A stretch of DNA of 64,000 bases, from assembly GCF_009208735.1 (NCBI RefSeq), contig NZ_WFLJ01000010.1:214929-278928 (forward strand), in the 5' to 3' direction. This DNA comes from Janthinobacterium rivuli (GTDB lineage: Bacteria > Pseudomonadota > Gammaproteobacteria > Burkholderiales > Burkholderiaceae_D). Below are positions 8,883 to 17,120 of the stretch, one piece after another. The notes under the pieces were generated by a model that was given only the letters and a program-made list of their open reading frames with translations, searched no databases and was not told the origin of the DNA. Positions within the stretch are counted from its first letter, which is position 1, and the number at the start of each line of letters is the position of its first letter. The position numbers were made by a program, and so were the translations under genes.

Positions 8883-10661
8883 TCATGATTGTATATAGTG
8901 GCGACGGCTGAACGCCCGCGCAAAGTCCAGCAAGTCCTCGTAGCGCTCGACGGCGTGGATATCCCAGCCCTGTTCGCGGCGCGCGCGCTTCAAATCGTCA
9001 TAGGTCTGCTGCAGCCATTTGTGGGTCGGCGCGCCATCCCAGTCGCGCTCGAGGTTCAAAGCCATGGTGCCGCCCGCGCCGCCCTGCGCCAGCGCCTTGG
9101 CGGAAATATCCCAGCCGCTGTTGCCCAGCTCATCCTTGTCGAACATGGTGGTGATGCCATCGTCGGAGATCATCAGGATGTGCGCGGGCCGTTCGCGTTT
9201 GGCCGCATACGTCTGGCGCAGGCGGTGGATGGGGAAGCAGGTGCCGCCGCCAAAGAATTCCGTCAGCACGCCCAGGATCATGTCTTCATCGCGCACGAAA
9301 CCCGGCGTCTGCATCACCTCGTTCTTGCCGCTCCACAGGGTCACCTGCACCTTCGCGCCGGCGCGCAGCGCGGACAAGGCGATGACGGCGCCGGCCAGTG
9401 TCAAAAACGAGGTGTGCGCCTGCGGGTTCGGCATGGAACCGGAACTGTCCACGTACATGTCGAGGTCGACGGGCACGGCGTCGATGGCACGCGCCGGTTC
9501 GCGGCCATACACGCGGCGCACGGTGGTCACGCCGGGCACGGGGCGCGGCGACTGCATCACGGACTGCAGCCAGTCGATTTCTTCCAGTGGATCGCCGATC
9601 TCCCACGCTTCCAGCCCTTCCATCTGCGGCTCCTGGGATTCGGGCGCAGGGCGGCTGGGGAACGCCACCAGATGCGGCAAGGCGCGCTCGCGGTAGTAGC
9701 GGATGGCGATTTCATGGTCGCTCAGGTCCACGCCCGAGGCCTTCAAGATGTCGCCCAGCTCGAACGGTTCGCGCAGCTGGCCGCCGCCGCTCCCGGCCGG
9801 CGCCTGGGCCTGCGGCTCCTCGCCGTCGAGGCCCGAGATGCGCTTGTCGTGCACGGGGTGGATGGCGCCGCCCTCCTCGTCATCCTCGATCTGCTGCGCG
9901 CCATACGTCTGGCAGCCACGGGCCGCGTCGCGCGTATCCTGCAGGTAGCGGCTTGGGTCAAGACTGTCACCCAGCGCGTCCGTATCCTCGACCAGGTAAG
10001 GCAGCAGCAAGGTGGCGAAACGGCCCGCCGCCAGCATCCAGTCGTTCGCGTACACGCGTATCAGGCGCGCGCCCAGCCAGGCATCCGTGTCCAGGCGTTC
10101 GTCGGCACTGCCTCCTCCAAGCTCGCCCTTTTCCAGCTGCCACAGGTTTTCATAGATGCGCATGTACAGCGTCCATACGCCGCCGCCTTTGGCGTCGGCT
10201 TGCGCCGTGCGCCCCTGCTGCAGTTTGCGGTAGATGTCGGCCATGCGCAAATTCGCCTGGCGCTGCAGGCGGTCGTTGATGAACAGGTCCGTGTACAGGT
10301 TGGCCACCATCGGCGCGTGCTGCTCCAGGGTGGGCAAGGCGCGGCGCATGCGCGCCAGCAGCCGGAACTGGTCACTGGCGCTGCCCGGTGCGAGGATATG
10401 GTGGCCGATTTCATGGGCGAGTACTTCCAGCGCATAGTCGTCCAGACCCAGCTCCGTCACCAGCGGCAAGTCCACCACGACGCTCTGGTCCAGCAAACGG
10501 ATCATGGCGAAGCTGCCGGACAAGCCCTGCTCGCTGGCCTCGACACGGCTGGCGCACAGGCTCGGGTCGCGCAGGCGCGTAAATTTGCTCCACACGGCCA
10601 GGGCTTCGGGCCAGGCGGCGCGCCAGGCGTCGATCAGCGCGGTGTCGGCGACTTTATTCAT
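8883..10661 (-). CDS. vWA-domain protein with HExxH metallopeptidase-like N-terminus
   Basis: A 592-residue cytoplasmic protein. The N-terminal half carries LAHEIGHHILAPG (H83-E84...H87), a zinc-peptidase-type HExxH helix, as in the putative metallopeptidase domains that accompany some bacterial vWA proteins. A low-complexity acidic/Pro-rich linker follows. The C-terminus is a von Willebrand A domain with the MIDAS DSSGS at residues 405-409. vWA proteins of this kind are the usual partners of MoxR AAA+ ATPases, and a MoxR gene heads this operon. The ATG at 10661 overlaps the stop of the upstream gene. Whether the HExxH site is catalytic depends on a third ligand that I cannot assign. Confidence 0.82.
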   Translation of the reverse strand: MNKVADTALIDAWRAAWPEALAVWSKFTRLRDPSLCASRVEASEQGLSGSFAMIRLLDQSVVVDLPLVTELGLDDYALEVLAHEIGHHILAPGSASDQFRLLARMRRALPTLEQHAPMVANLYTDLFINDRLQRQANLRMADIYRKLQQGRTAQADAKGGGVWTLYMRIYENLWQLEKGELGGGSADERLDTDAWLGARLIRVYANDWMLAAGRFATLLLPYLVEDTDALGDSLDPSRYLQDTRDAARGCQTYGAQQIEDDEEGGAIHPVHDKRISGLDGEEPQAQAPAGSGGGQLREPFELGDILKASGVDLSDHEIAIRYYRERALPHLVAFPSRPAPESQEPQMEGLEAWEIGDPLEEIDWLQSVMQSPRPVPGVTTVRRVYGREPARAIDAVPVDLDMYVDSSGSMPNPQAHTSFLTLAGAVIALSALRAGAKVQVTLWSGKNEVMQTPGFVRDEDMILGVLTEFFGGGTCFPIHRLRQTYAAKRERPAHILMISDDGITTMFDKDELGNSGWDISAKALAQGGAGGTMALNLERDWDGAPTHKWLQQTYDDLKRARREQGWDIHAVERYEDLLDFARAFSRRHYIQS

Positions 10662-11635
10662 GCGAGCGGCAGCAAACGGATCGCGTGCGTCCACGGTGAC
10701 GTGATGGCCAGCGTATGCGCATTCGCGGCAAGCGCGATGTCGCCGGCCGGCAGGTCGAGCGCGATGCTGCGCGCGCCGATATGCAGGGTCGCGCCCTCGA
10801 GCCGCACGGCCGCCGGCATGCCGGTTTGCGCCTGCTCGAACTCCTGCGCCGTGGCGCTGTGCAGCACGGCGCCATAGGCGTCGGCCACCAGCAGGTAATG
10901 GCGCTCGGCGCTGCGCACGACAAATCCTTCCTTTGTCGCGCGCACCTGCGGCGGCGTGCCGAAGGCGCCACCCAGGCCAGTAAAAGAACCGAAGTCCCTG
11001 CCCTCGACGTTGCCGCGCCACGGATAGTCCATGAGCTGCGCATGCACCTGCGGCCAGTGCGCGCCCGGCTCGCCAAAGGCGGCCAGCGCCAACGCTGGCG
11101 GCAAGGTGTCGGCGGCGGCCAGCGCACCCTGGCGGAAATGCGCGACGCCGGCGCGCCAGGCCAGCACCTGGCCCACGGCGCGCAGCTGCGCGACGCTGCC
11201 GACTTGCGGCGCCACGGCGGCCATCCCGGCCTGCCACTGCGCGGGACGCGCGCCCGCCACGGCGCCAAGGTGGATGGCGGCGTTGCTCAGCATGCCCAGC
11301 ACGTCGACGGGGGCCGTCGCCAGCAGTGGCGCAAACGATGGCGCCAGCTCGCGCCAGACGGTATTGAGGAAGGGATTCTTCGCGGCCGGGCCGGCCAGGC
11401 CATGGCCCACCAGTTCCAGTGCCATGTCGTAGGCGGCCAGGGTCGCGCCGCCCGCCCGCTCGGGCGCGGCGGCGGCCACGGCCGCCACCAGCGGATCGAC
11501 GCCGTCTTGCAAAAAGGTGCCGAAGGCGGCCATATCGAGCGAGGGAAAGCGGCGGCGCGCTTCGGCCGCGCGCGCATTGAACTGGGCGCGGCCGCCGGCG
11601 AGTATCGAGGCAAAGGCATGAGAGATCATCGCCAC
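10658..11635 (-). CDS. Unknown protein of the MoxR-vWA operon (325 aa)
   Basis: No family is recognised. The first half (to about residue 190) is Ala-rich and helical. The C-terminal 120 residues look beta-rich, with alternating short strands such as GFVVRSAERHYLLVADAYG and LHIGARSIALDLPAGD. That helical-then-beta layout recalls the third component of published MoxR-vWA ternary systems, but the resemblance is only general. The coordinates use a GTG at 11635; an ATG two codons later is equally possible. It starts three bases after the previous stop and ends in an ATGA overlap with the vWA gene. No signal peptide or TM segment. Confidence 0.68.
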   Translation of the reverse strand: MAMISHAFASILAGGRAQFNARAAEARRRFPSLDMAAFGTFLQDGVDPLVAAVAAAAPERAGGATLAAYDMALELVGHGLAGPAAKNPFLNTVWRELAPSFAPLLATAPVDVLGMLSNAAIHLGAVAGARPAQWQAGMAAVAPQVGSVAQLRAVGQVLAWRAGVAHFRQGALAAADTLPPALALAAFGEPGAHWPQVHAQLMDYPWRGNVEGRDFGSFTGLGGAFGTPPQVRATKEGFVVRSAERHYLLVADAYGAVLHSATAQEFEQAQTGMPAAVRLEGATLHIGARSIALDLPAGDIALAANAHTLAITSPWTHAIRLLPLA

Positions 11636-11638
11636 GCC

Positions 11639-12112
11639 TCAATCGCTGTGCGAAAAGTGCAGCAGATAGCGTTCATCCCCCAGCTCGAACGCGATCTCGT
11701 CCCAGTGGATCGCGTACCAGAAACCGGAAGGCGGCGTCATCGTCACGGCGTACAGGGAAAAACCGCCCAGCGCCTCATCGAGCGATTCGAGGAAGGCGGC
11801 CACCAGTTGCGCGCGAAAGCGCCCGGGTGGCGCCGCCTGCATGTGCCGCGACGAGAAAAACCAGCGCTGGCACACCTGCTCCAGGTGCGCGCGCGCGCAC
11901 GGCGCCGCATTGATGCGCCACAAGGCGGCCGGCAAGTCGCGTGCCGGAGCGATCACGTTCAAGGCATAATCCTCCACGCGCAGACCCAGCGCCGTGACAA
12001 GGTCCGGCGCATCGGGCAGACGTGATAATTCGTAGCTCGCGCACAGGTCGCTCGCCTCGCCATTGAGCATGGCCAGCGCTTCCAGGAAGCCATGACAGTG
12101 CGGCACGCTCAT
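11639..12112 (-). CDS. Unknown protein of the MoxR-vWA operon (157 aa)
   Basis: A small soluble protein that I do not recognise. The C-terminus is rich in aromatic residues (GFWYAIHWDEIAFELG) and the centre holds CARAHLEQVCQRWFFSSRH. Two cysteines eight residues apart are not an obvious metal site. It begins by ATGA overlap with the MoxR gene and precedes the 325-residue unknown, so it is co-translated with the ATPase. Position between MoxR and vWA suggests a structural subunit or adaptor (inference). Confidence 0.7.
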   Translation of the reverse strand: MSVPHCHGFLEALAMLNGEASDLCASYELSRLPDAPDLVTALGLRVEDYALNVIAPARDLPAALWRINAAPCARAHLEQVCQRWFFSSRHMQAAPPGRFRAQLVAAFLESLDEALGGFSLYAVTMTPPSGFWYAIHWDEIAFELGDERYLLHFSHSD

Positions 12113-13689
12113 TGCGAACGCAGCCAGCTGCGGTAATTCGTATAGCGCTGATGCAGGTACTTGAGTTTCAGTAAATCATCATACAGGGGGCCATACAGTT
12201 TTCTCCCCTTCGTGCGTTCGCCGATCAGCTTTTCGATGCGGTTCAGGCGCGCCAGGGTTTCGCGCTCGCTGACGCCATCGAGGCCCAGGTCGAATTCGGC
12301 GGACAGCACGCCGACGGGATCGTCGCGGTCCAGGTCCAGGCGGTTGAATTCATCGTTCGACAAATCGAACAGGCGGCGCAGCCAGCCCAGCCTGTCGCTG
12401 CGGTAGGCGGCGTTTTCCGGCAGCGCGAAAAATGGCGCGTCCGGGTCCGGCTGCAGCTTGTTATGCAGGACGAAGGGCAGCACCTGGCGCAAGTCTTCCA
12501 GCGCCACCTCGCCATTGCCGCGGAAGTAAGCCATGGCCTTGGCGTAGATCAAGAGCGCCATCAGGGTACGCACCGAGATGCCATTCAAGGTCTGGCAACC
12601 GAGGTCCTTCAGACGGTCGCGCCCATTGTCGGCCGCCTGCGCCGCTCCCCGGTCGGCGCCGGCCAGGCGGGCCGTATCCTTGGTCATGTATTCGAACTGG
12701 CCGCCGGCCGTCTCGAACAGCTCGAACTGGCTGGCGAAAAATTCCAGGCGGCGCCGCACGGGCTCCGGCACGGCCACCTGGCGTATCGCCTCGCCGATCT
12801 GGTCCACTTCCGCTTCCGTGAAGATGATCTCGGGCGGCACCAGCTCTTCGGGGCGCACGTTTTCTTCCACGCGCAGCAGCAACTCGTTCAGGAAGCGCGG
12901 ATTGAAGGCCAGCGCCTGCACCGTCACGTCGACCCGGTCGCGCAGCGCTTCGATCACCTGGTAGGTGCCGCCGCCCTGGTCGTCGTTGGCCGTCAGATAC
13001 CAGGCCGCTTCCGGGCATTCGTAAATATGGTTCAGCACTTCCGCGTAATTGTCGCCCATCACGGTGAGCAGCGCGCTTTGCGTGCGCGTGGGGATGCGGT
13101 TGTATTCATCGACGATCTTCACGCGCATGCCCAGCCAGGCGCGCCAGGCGATGCGGATATCGTCCATGCTTTGCGCGTTCACGAGATCCGCCGGCAGCGG
13201 ATTGCCGAGCAAGTCGGCCACCGTCATCTGCGGGTGGCCGTGCTGCATGGCGCGCTTGACTTCCTTGACGGTGGAGCCGGCCAGCACGCCCATCAACAGG
13301 GCGCTGGCCGTCTTGCCCCGCCCCGGCCCGCCGACGAACAGGCATTTGCGGCGCGTGGCGAAGGTCAGCAGCGGCAGCAAAATAAAGCTGGAATAGCTTT
13401 GCGCCGACGGCAAATTCAGGGTGCGCCGGCTGTCGCCCACGGCATAGGTCTGCGACGGGCCGTCGTTGTACTCGATGTCGTAATGGGGGCTGATGATGGC
13501 GTGGTTGACGATCCAGAAGTATGCCTGGCGCAGCTTTTCATCGAAGGGCCGCGCTTGCGCCTCGCCTTCCGCTCCCAGCGCGATGGGGCCCTGGTACAGG
13601 TCCGCCACATCGAACTGCCGCGCGGCGGGCGCGGACTTGGGTTTGGTGGGGGCTTGTGAAAGACGCTGGAACAAATTGAAGGCGGACAT
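12109..13689 (-). CDS. MoxR-family AAA+ ATPase
   Basis: A 526-residue AAA+ protein with an N-terminal extension of about 100 residues. The Walker A is GGPGRGKT (120-127), the Walker B has an acidic pair in VKIVDEYNR (D194-E195), and the sensor 1 region is WYLTANDDQGGG. A helical lid and a C-terminal tail of about 150 residues make it longer than a typical MoxR (about 330). MoxR ATPases act as chaperones, often with a vWA partner, to insert metals or remodel proteins. It is the first gene of the seven-gene operon. The ATG at 13689 follows a weak ribosome site. The promoter must lie in the 120-bp gap that also holds a palindromic repeat. Confidence 0.87.
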   Translation of the reverse strand: MSAFNLFQRLSQAPTKPKSAPAARQFDVADLYQGPIALGAEGEAQARPFDEKLRQAYFWIVNHAIISPHYDIEYNDGPSQTYAVGDSRRTLNLPSAQSYSSFILLPLLTFATRRKCLFVGGPGRGKTASALLMGVLAGSTVKEVKRAMQHGHPQMTVADLLGNPLPADLVNAQSMDDIRIAWRAWLGMRVKIVDEYNRIPTRTQSALLTVMGDNYAEVLNHIYECPEAAWYLTANDDQGGGTYQVIEALRDRVDVTVQALAFNPRFLNELLLRVEENVRPEELVPPEIIFTEAEVDQIGEAIRQVAVPEPVRRRLEFFASQFELFETAGGQFEYMTKDTARLAGADRGAAQAADNGRDRLKDLGCQTLNGISVRTLMALLIYAKAMAYFRGNGEVALEDLRQVLPFVLHNKLQPDPDAPFFALPENAAYRSDRLGWLRRLFDLSNDEFNRLDLDRDDPVGVLSAEFDLGLDGVSERETLARLNRIEKLIGERTKGRKLYGPLYDDLLKLKYLHQRYTNYRSWLRSQ

Positions 13690-13734
13690 GGTGATTCTCA
13701 GAAAGGCAGCGAGTCAAACCCTAAGCCAAGGACT

Positions 13735-13776
13735 GGGGTCGGACCCTGAGGGTCCGACCCCGGCATTTCGCCGGGG
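13735..13776. repeat. REP-like extragenic palindrome with a second hairpin
   Basis: Bases 13735-13761 form a near-perfect 27-bp palindrome, GGGGTCGGACCCT at the left and AGGGTCCGACCCC at the right around one central base. It is followed by CCCCGGC/GCCGGGG at 13758-13776. A second copy of the first palindrome lies at 50762-50788 with paired substitutions. Both are between minus-strand genes, just 3' of the upstream gene. Confidence 0.8.
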
Positions 13777-13809
13777 TTACGGAAACGAAATTATTGCATA
13801 TCGTTCCCA

Positions 13810-14961
13810 CTACGCCTTGTTCAAATCAACAAGCGTTTCATCCAGTTTGCGCCAACGCCACCAGCCCAGCGCCACGCAAGCCAGCAGCAAGGCCAGCAAA
13901 CCCGCCACTTCATGGCGGATTTCATACAGCGAGGCGCCCATCTGGTTGAGCGCGACGAAGCCCTGGATGCCGGCCGTCGACGGCAGCAGCCAGCGCAGCC
14001 ATTGCAGCACGACGGGCATGGACGACACGGGCCAGGTCAGGCCAGCGAGAAACAGCACCGGCATCGAGGTGGCGATCATCAGCTGCGTGCCCCGTTCGCG
14101 CGTGCGAAACAGCATGCCCAGCAGCATGCCAAAGGCCGCTTCCGCCAGAGAGAACAGCACCAGCAGCACCAGCATGCCGCCAAAGTTGCCGCCACGGGGG
14201 TAATCCTGGAACCAGAAGACGAAGCCGAAGAAATAGCAGCAGTTCAGGAAGGCCACGCAGGCGAACGCCAGCAGCATGCCCATATACCCACCCGCCGTGC
14301 GCTTGCCCGCCAGCGGGAAGCTCTTGCGCTGGTACCAGGTGCCGAACAGCATGGTCATGCCGATCAGCAAGGTCTGCTGCACGATCAAGGTCGCCACGCC
14401 CGGCACGACATACGCGCCATAGCCTTCCTTGACGTTAAACAGGGGCACGGCGTCGAAGGCGATGGGCGAGCGCTGCTGGTTGGCCTGGATGGTCGATGGC
14501 GTGCCCGCGCCCAAACGCTTGAGCTCAATGCCGGCCGACACCGTGCCCACCACTTCGGCCAGCCCGTTCAAGGCCACCTTGTTCAGCATCAAATACAAGC
14601 CATTGCCCGCCACCTGCGCGTGCGCGGCGCGGCCGGCCAGCACGTCCGTCTGCAAGCCGTCGGGAATAATCAATACGCCCATGACCTGGTCGCGCCACAG
14701 CAAATCTTGTGCGACGGGCAAGTCCGGCGTGACGGCCACGACCTGCAACGAAGGATGGGCCATGGCAAAGCGCGTCAACTGGCGCGACATGGCGCTGCGG
14801 TCCTGGTCGACGACGGCCACGGGCACGCGCTGGACGATTTCCGTCGAATACGGCAAAGGATAGAAGAACGAGTAGATGATGCCGCCGATGAACAGCAAGG
14901 TCAGCGCGCCCTTGTCCGTCAGCATGGCGCGCCAGGTGGCGAGAAAGGCGGGCCACATCAT
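13810..14961 (-). CDS. ABC-2 type transporter permease (second of pair)
   Basis: A 383-residue integral membrane protein of the ABC-2/YhhJ type. One N-terminal TM helix (LLFIGGIIYSFFYPLPYS) is followed by a large soluble loop of about 150 residues and a cluster of five or so TM helices at the C-terminus (LLIGMTMLFGTW, AFACVAFLNCCYFFGFVFW, LMIATSMPVLFLAGLTW). In the usual arrangement two such subunits plus an ATPase work with a HlyD adaptor and TolC to export a substrate. The start at 14961 overlaps the stop of the other permease by ATGA; the longer frame upstream is the other gene read out of phase. No ATPase is encoded here. Confidence 0.83.
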   Translation of the reverse strand: MMWPAFLATWRAMLTDKGALTLLFIGGIIYSFFYPLPYSTEIVQRVPVAVVDQDRSAMSRQLTRFAMAHPSLQVVAVTPDLPVAQDLLWRDQVMGVLIIPDGLQTDVLAGRAAHAQVAGNGLYLMLNKVALNGLAEVVGTVSAGIELKRLGAGTPSTIQANQQRSPIAFDAVPLFNVKEGYGAYVVPGVATLIVQQTLLIGMTMLFGTWYQRKSFPLAGKRTAGGYMGMLLAFACVAFLNCCYFFGFVFWFQDYPRGGNFGGMLVLLVLFSLAEAAFGMLLGMLFRTRERGTQLMIATSMPVLFLAGLTWPVSSMPVVLQWLRWLLPSTAGIQGFVALNQMGASLYEIRHEVAGLLALLLACVALGWWRWRKLDETLVDLNKA

Positions 14962-16139
14962 GCGCGTCCCCAGGCGGCGGGCGCATTCGCGCGGCGCGCC
15001 AGCAGGAAAACGCCCACGGCGCCGCAGCCGATGGCAAAGCCGGCCAGTATCAGCATTTCCTGTACGCCATAGCGCCACGGCGCGCCGGCCAGCCAGTATT
15101 TCGTTTGCAGCTGCAGATAATGCGTGAGCGGCAAGGCTTCCGCCCAGGCGCGTGCCGGCGCCGGCATGGACATCAAGGGAAAGGCCTGGCCCGCAAAGGC
15201 AAAGGCCGGCGCCGTGATGAAGGCCGCGCCCGACAGGGCCAGGCGCAGGGACAAGGTGGCGGCGATCAGCAAGGTGGCCAGGCCGCAATAGGCCAGCACC
15301 AGCAGCAGCATGCTCAGCAGCAAGGCCGGCAAGCTGCCCGCCACGGCCCAGCCCCGCGCCATGCTGAAGAACAGCAAGTACAACAGCGCCAGCGCGCAAT
15401 AGGCGACGAGGGGAAACAGCAGCTTGGCGCCCACGGCGCGCAGCCAGCTGTCATGGGCCGAGGCCAGCCATTGCGGTACCGTGCCGTCACGCAACTCGCG
15501 TCCGATGGAGGTGACGACGGCGACGACGATGAATATCTGCAGCATGGCCGGCATCAGGGCCAACGTCAAGAACGCTTCATAGCTGGTGTTTTCATTGTAT
15601 AAGCTGTTCAAGGTCGTGCGGATCGGTTCGAACTGGGCCGCCGCCTGCACGCCCGACATGCCCTTTTTCACGCGCGCCGTCATCTCGATGCCGGCCGACA
15701 AGGTCGTGCTGACCGTGCGCACGTCGCGCAGCAAGGCCCCCGCGTGCGAGGAAAACTGCGCGTTGTACAGCCATTGCACGGTGGCTTGCCGGCCGCCCAG
15801 CAATTGCTTTTCAAAATCTCCAGGAATGACCAGATAGCCAAACGCCGTGCGTTCGCGCAGCCGATGCAGGGCGTCGTCGCTGGAAGCGACCTTGGCCGCC
15901 ACGGCAATGCCGGGCGAGGCGTCGAGCCAGCGCGTGAGCTGGCGCGACAGGGTGGAGTTGTCATTGTCGATGACGACGATGGGCAAGTCGCGCGCGATGC
16001 CGGCGGAAAAAACCAGCCACAGCATGCCGCACAGCACCACCGGAATCCAGCTGAGCATGCCGACATCCCAGAAGTCGCCGCGCAAGCGCCGCCACTCGCG
16101 CGCCAGCGCTGAAACCGGCTCTTTATCCGCTACGCTCAT
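14958..16139 (-). CDS. ABC-2 type transporter permease (first of pair)
   Basis: A 393-residue paralogue of the next gene with the same plan: TM1 at about residues 28-48 (VVLCGMLWLVFSAGIA), a periplasmic loop containing VVIDNDNSTLSRQLTRWLDA, then a C-terminal bundle of TM helices (LMPAMLQIFIVVAVVTSIG, LVAYCALALLYLLFFSMARG). The NDNSTLSRQLTR motif also occurs in the partner as DQDRSAMSRQLTR, so they are ancient duplicates and probably form a heterodimer. It begins six bases after the HlyD stop and overlaps the following gene by ATGA. Confidence 0.84.
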   Translation of the reverse strand: MSVADKEPVSALAREWRRLRGDFWDVGMLSWIPVVLCGMLWLVFSAGIARDLPIVVIDNDNSTLSRQLTRWLDASPGIAVAAKVASSDDALHRLRERTAFGYLVIPGDFEKQLLGGRQATVQWLYNAQFSSHAGALLRDVRTVSTTLSAGIEMTARVKKGMSGVQAAAQFEPIRTTLNSLYNENTSYEAFLTLALMPAMLQIFIVVAVVTSIGRELRDGTVPQWLASAHDSWLRAVGAKLLFPLVAYCALALLYLLFFSMARGWAVAGSLPALLLSMLLLVLAYCGLATLLIAATLSLRLALSGAAFITAPAFAFAGQAFPLMSMPAPARAWAEALPLTHYLQLQTKYWLAGAPWRYGVQEMLILAGFAIGCGAVGVFLLARRANAPAAWGRA

Positions 16140-16145
16140 CTGCTA

Positions 16146-17120
16146 TCAGAGCGGTGGAAACACGACCGACATGCCTGGGCGCAAACCATCGACCTTGATG
16201 GCGGGACGCAAGCGGATTTCAAACGTGCGCAAATCCGTGCCGCCCGGACGGGCCGCGCGCCACGTGGCGAAGTCCGGCAGCACGGCCACGGAGCTGACCT
16301 TGAAGCTCACTTGCTGTTTCAGCGCCGGCACGTTGGCCGTATGCGTGCTGCCCATGGCAAACGCCGCCATCTCGTCTTCGCGCACCTGCAGCACGGCCCA
16401 GGCGTCATCGAGATTCACCAGCGTGATCACGGGGAAACCTTGCGGCGCCAGTTCGCCCGGCTGGATCTGGATCTTGCTGACCTGCCCGGCCACGGGTGCG
16501 GCGATCTTCGTTTCCGCCAGCGCGATCTGCGCTTCCGTCAGCACGGCGCCCACCTGGCGCGCCTGGGCGGCGGCGGCCGTCTTGTCTTCGGGACGGGCGC
16601 CCTTTTGCGCCATGTCATATTGTGCGCGGGCCGCTTGCGCCAGCTGGTCGGCGGCGCGCCACTGCGCCTGCGCCTCGTCACGTTTCTGCTGGGCGATCAC
16701 ACCTTGCTCGTACATATTGTTGACGCGGGTATACGTGGTCTTGGCGATGGTGGCCCCCGTTTGCGCCCGTTCCCAGTTCGCTTTCGCGGCACGGACTTCT
16801 TCCGGCCGCGCGCCCGCTTCCGCCTTCTTTGCCACGGCATCGGCCGCTTGCGTGGCGGCCGTCGCTTGCGCGATCTTCGCATCCACTTCCGGGCTCGTCA
16901 GCTGGAACAGCACTTGCCCTTTCGGCACCGTCTGGCCCAGCTTGACGTACAGCTCGGCCACCCGGCCCGGCACTTTCGACGAGACATTGACTTCCTGCGC
17001 ATCCATCTGCCCCTGCAGAGGCAGGCGCTGCGGCTGGAAGGCCTGGTACAAGCCCCAGCCGACGAAGCCCAGGACGATGATGGCGGCGGCGATGGCCAAG
17101 GGTTTTTTGGAGGTGCTCAT
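16146..17120 (-). CDS. HlyD/EmrA-type membrane fusion protein
   Basis: A 324-residue periplasmic adaptor. It has a single N-terminal TM anchor (about residues 9-28, AIAAAIIVLGFVGWGLYQAF), a first lipoyl half (QMDAQEVNVSSKVPGRVAELYV), a long alpha-helical hairpin rich in Ala/Gln/Lys (about 75-185), a second lipoyl half (KIAAPVAGQVSKIQIQPGEL) and a beta-barrel. It bridges inner-membrane permeases to TolC. Its ATG overlaps the TolC stop (TAATG), giving an operon tolC-hlyD-permease-permease. Confidence 0.9.
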   Translation of the reverse strand: MSTSKKPLAIAAAIIVLGFVGWGLYQAFQPQRLPLQGQMDAQEVNVSSKVPGRVAELYVKLGQTVPKGQVLFQLTSPEVDAKIAQATAATQAADAVAKKAEAGARPEEVRAAKANWERAQTGATIAKTTYTRVNNMYEQGVIAQQKRDEAQAQWRAADQLAQAARAQYDMAQKGARPEDKTAAAAQARQVGAVLTEAQIALAETKIAAPVAGQVSKIQIQPGELAPQGFPVITLVNLDDAWAVLQVREDEMAAFAMGSTHTANVPALKQQVSFKVSSVAVLPDFATWRAARPGGTDLRTFEIRLRPAIKVDGLRPGMSVVFPPL

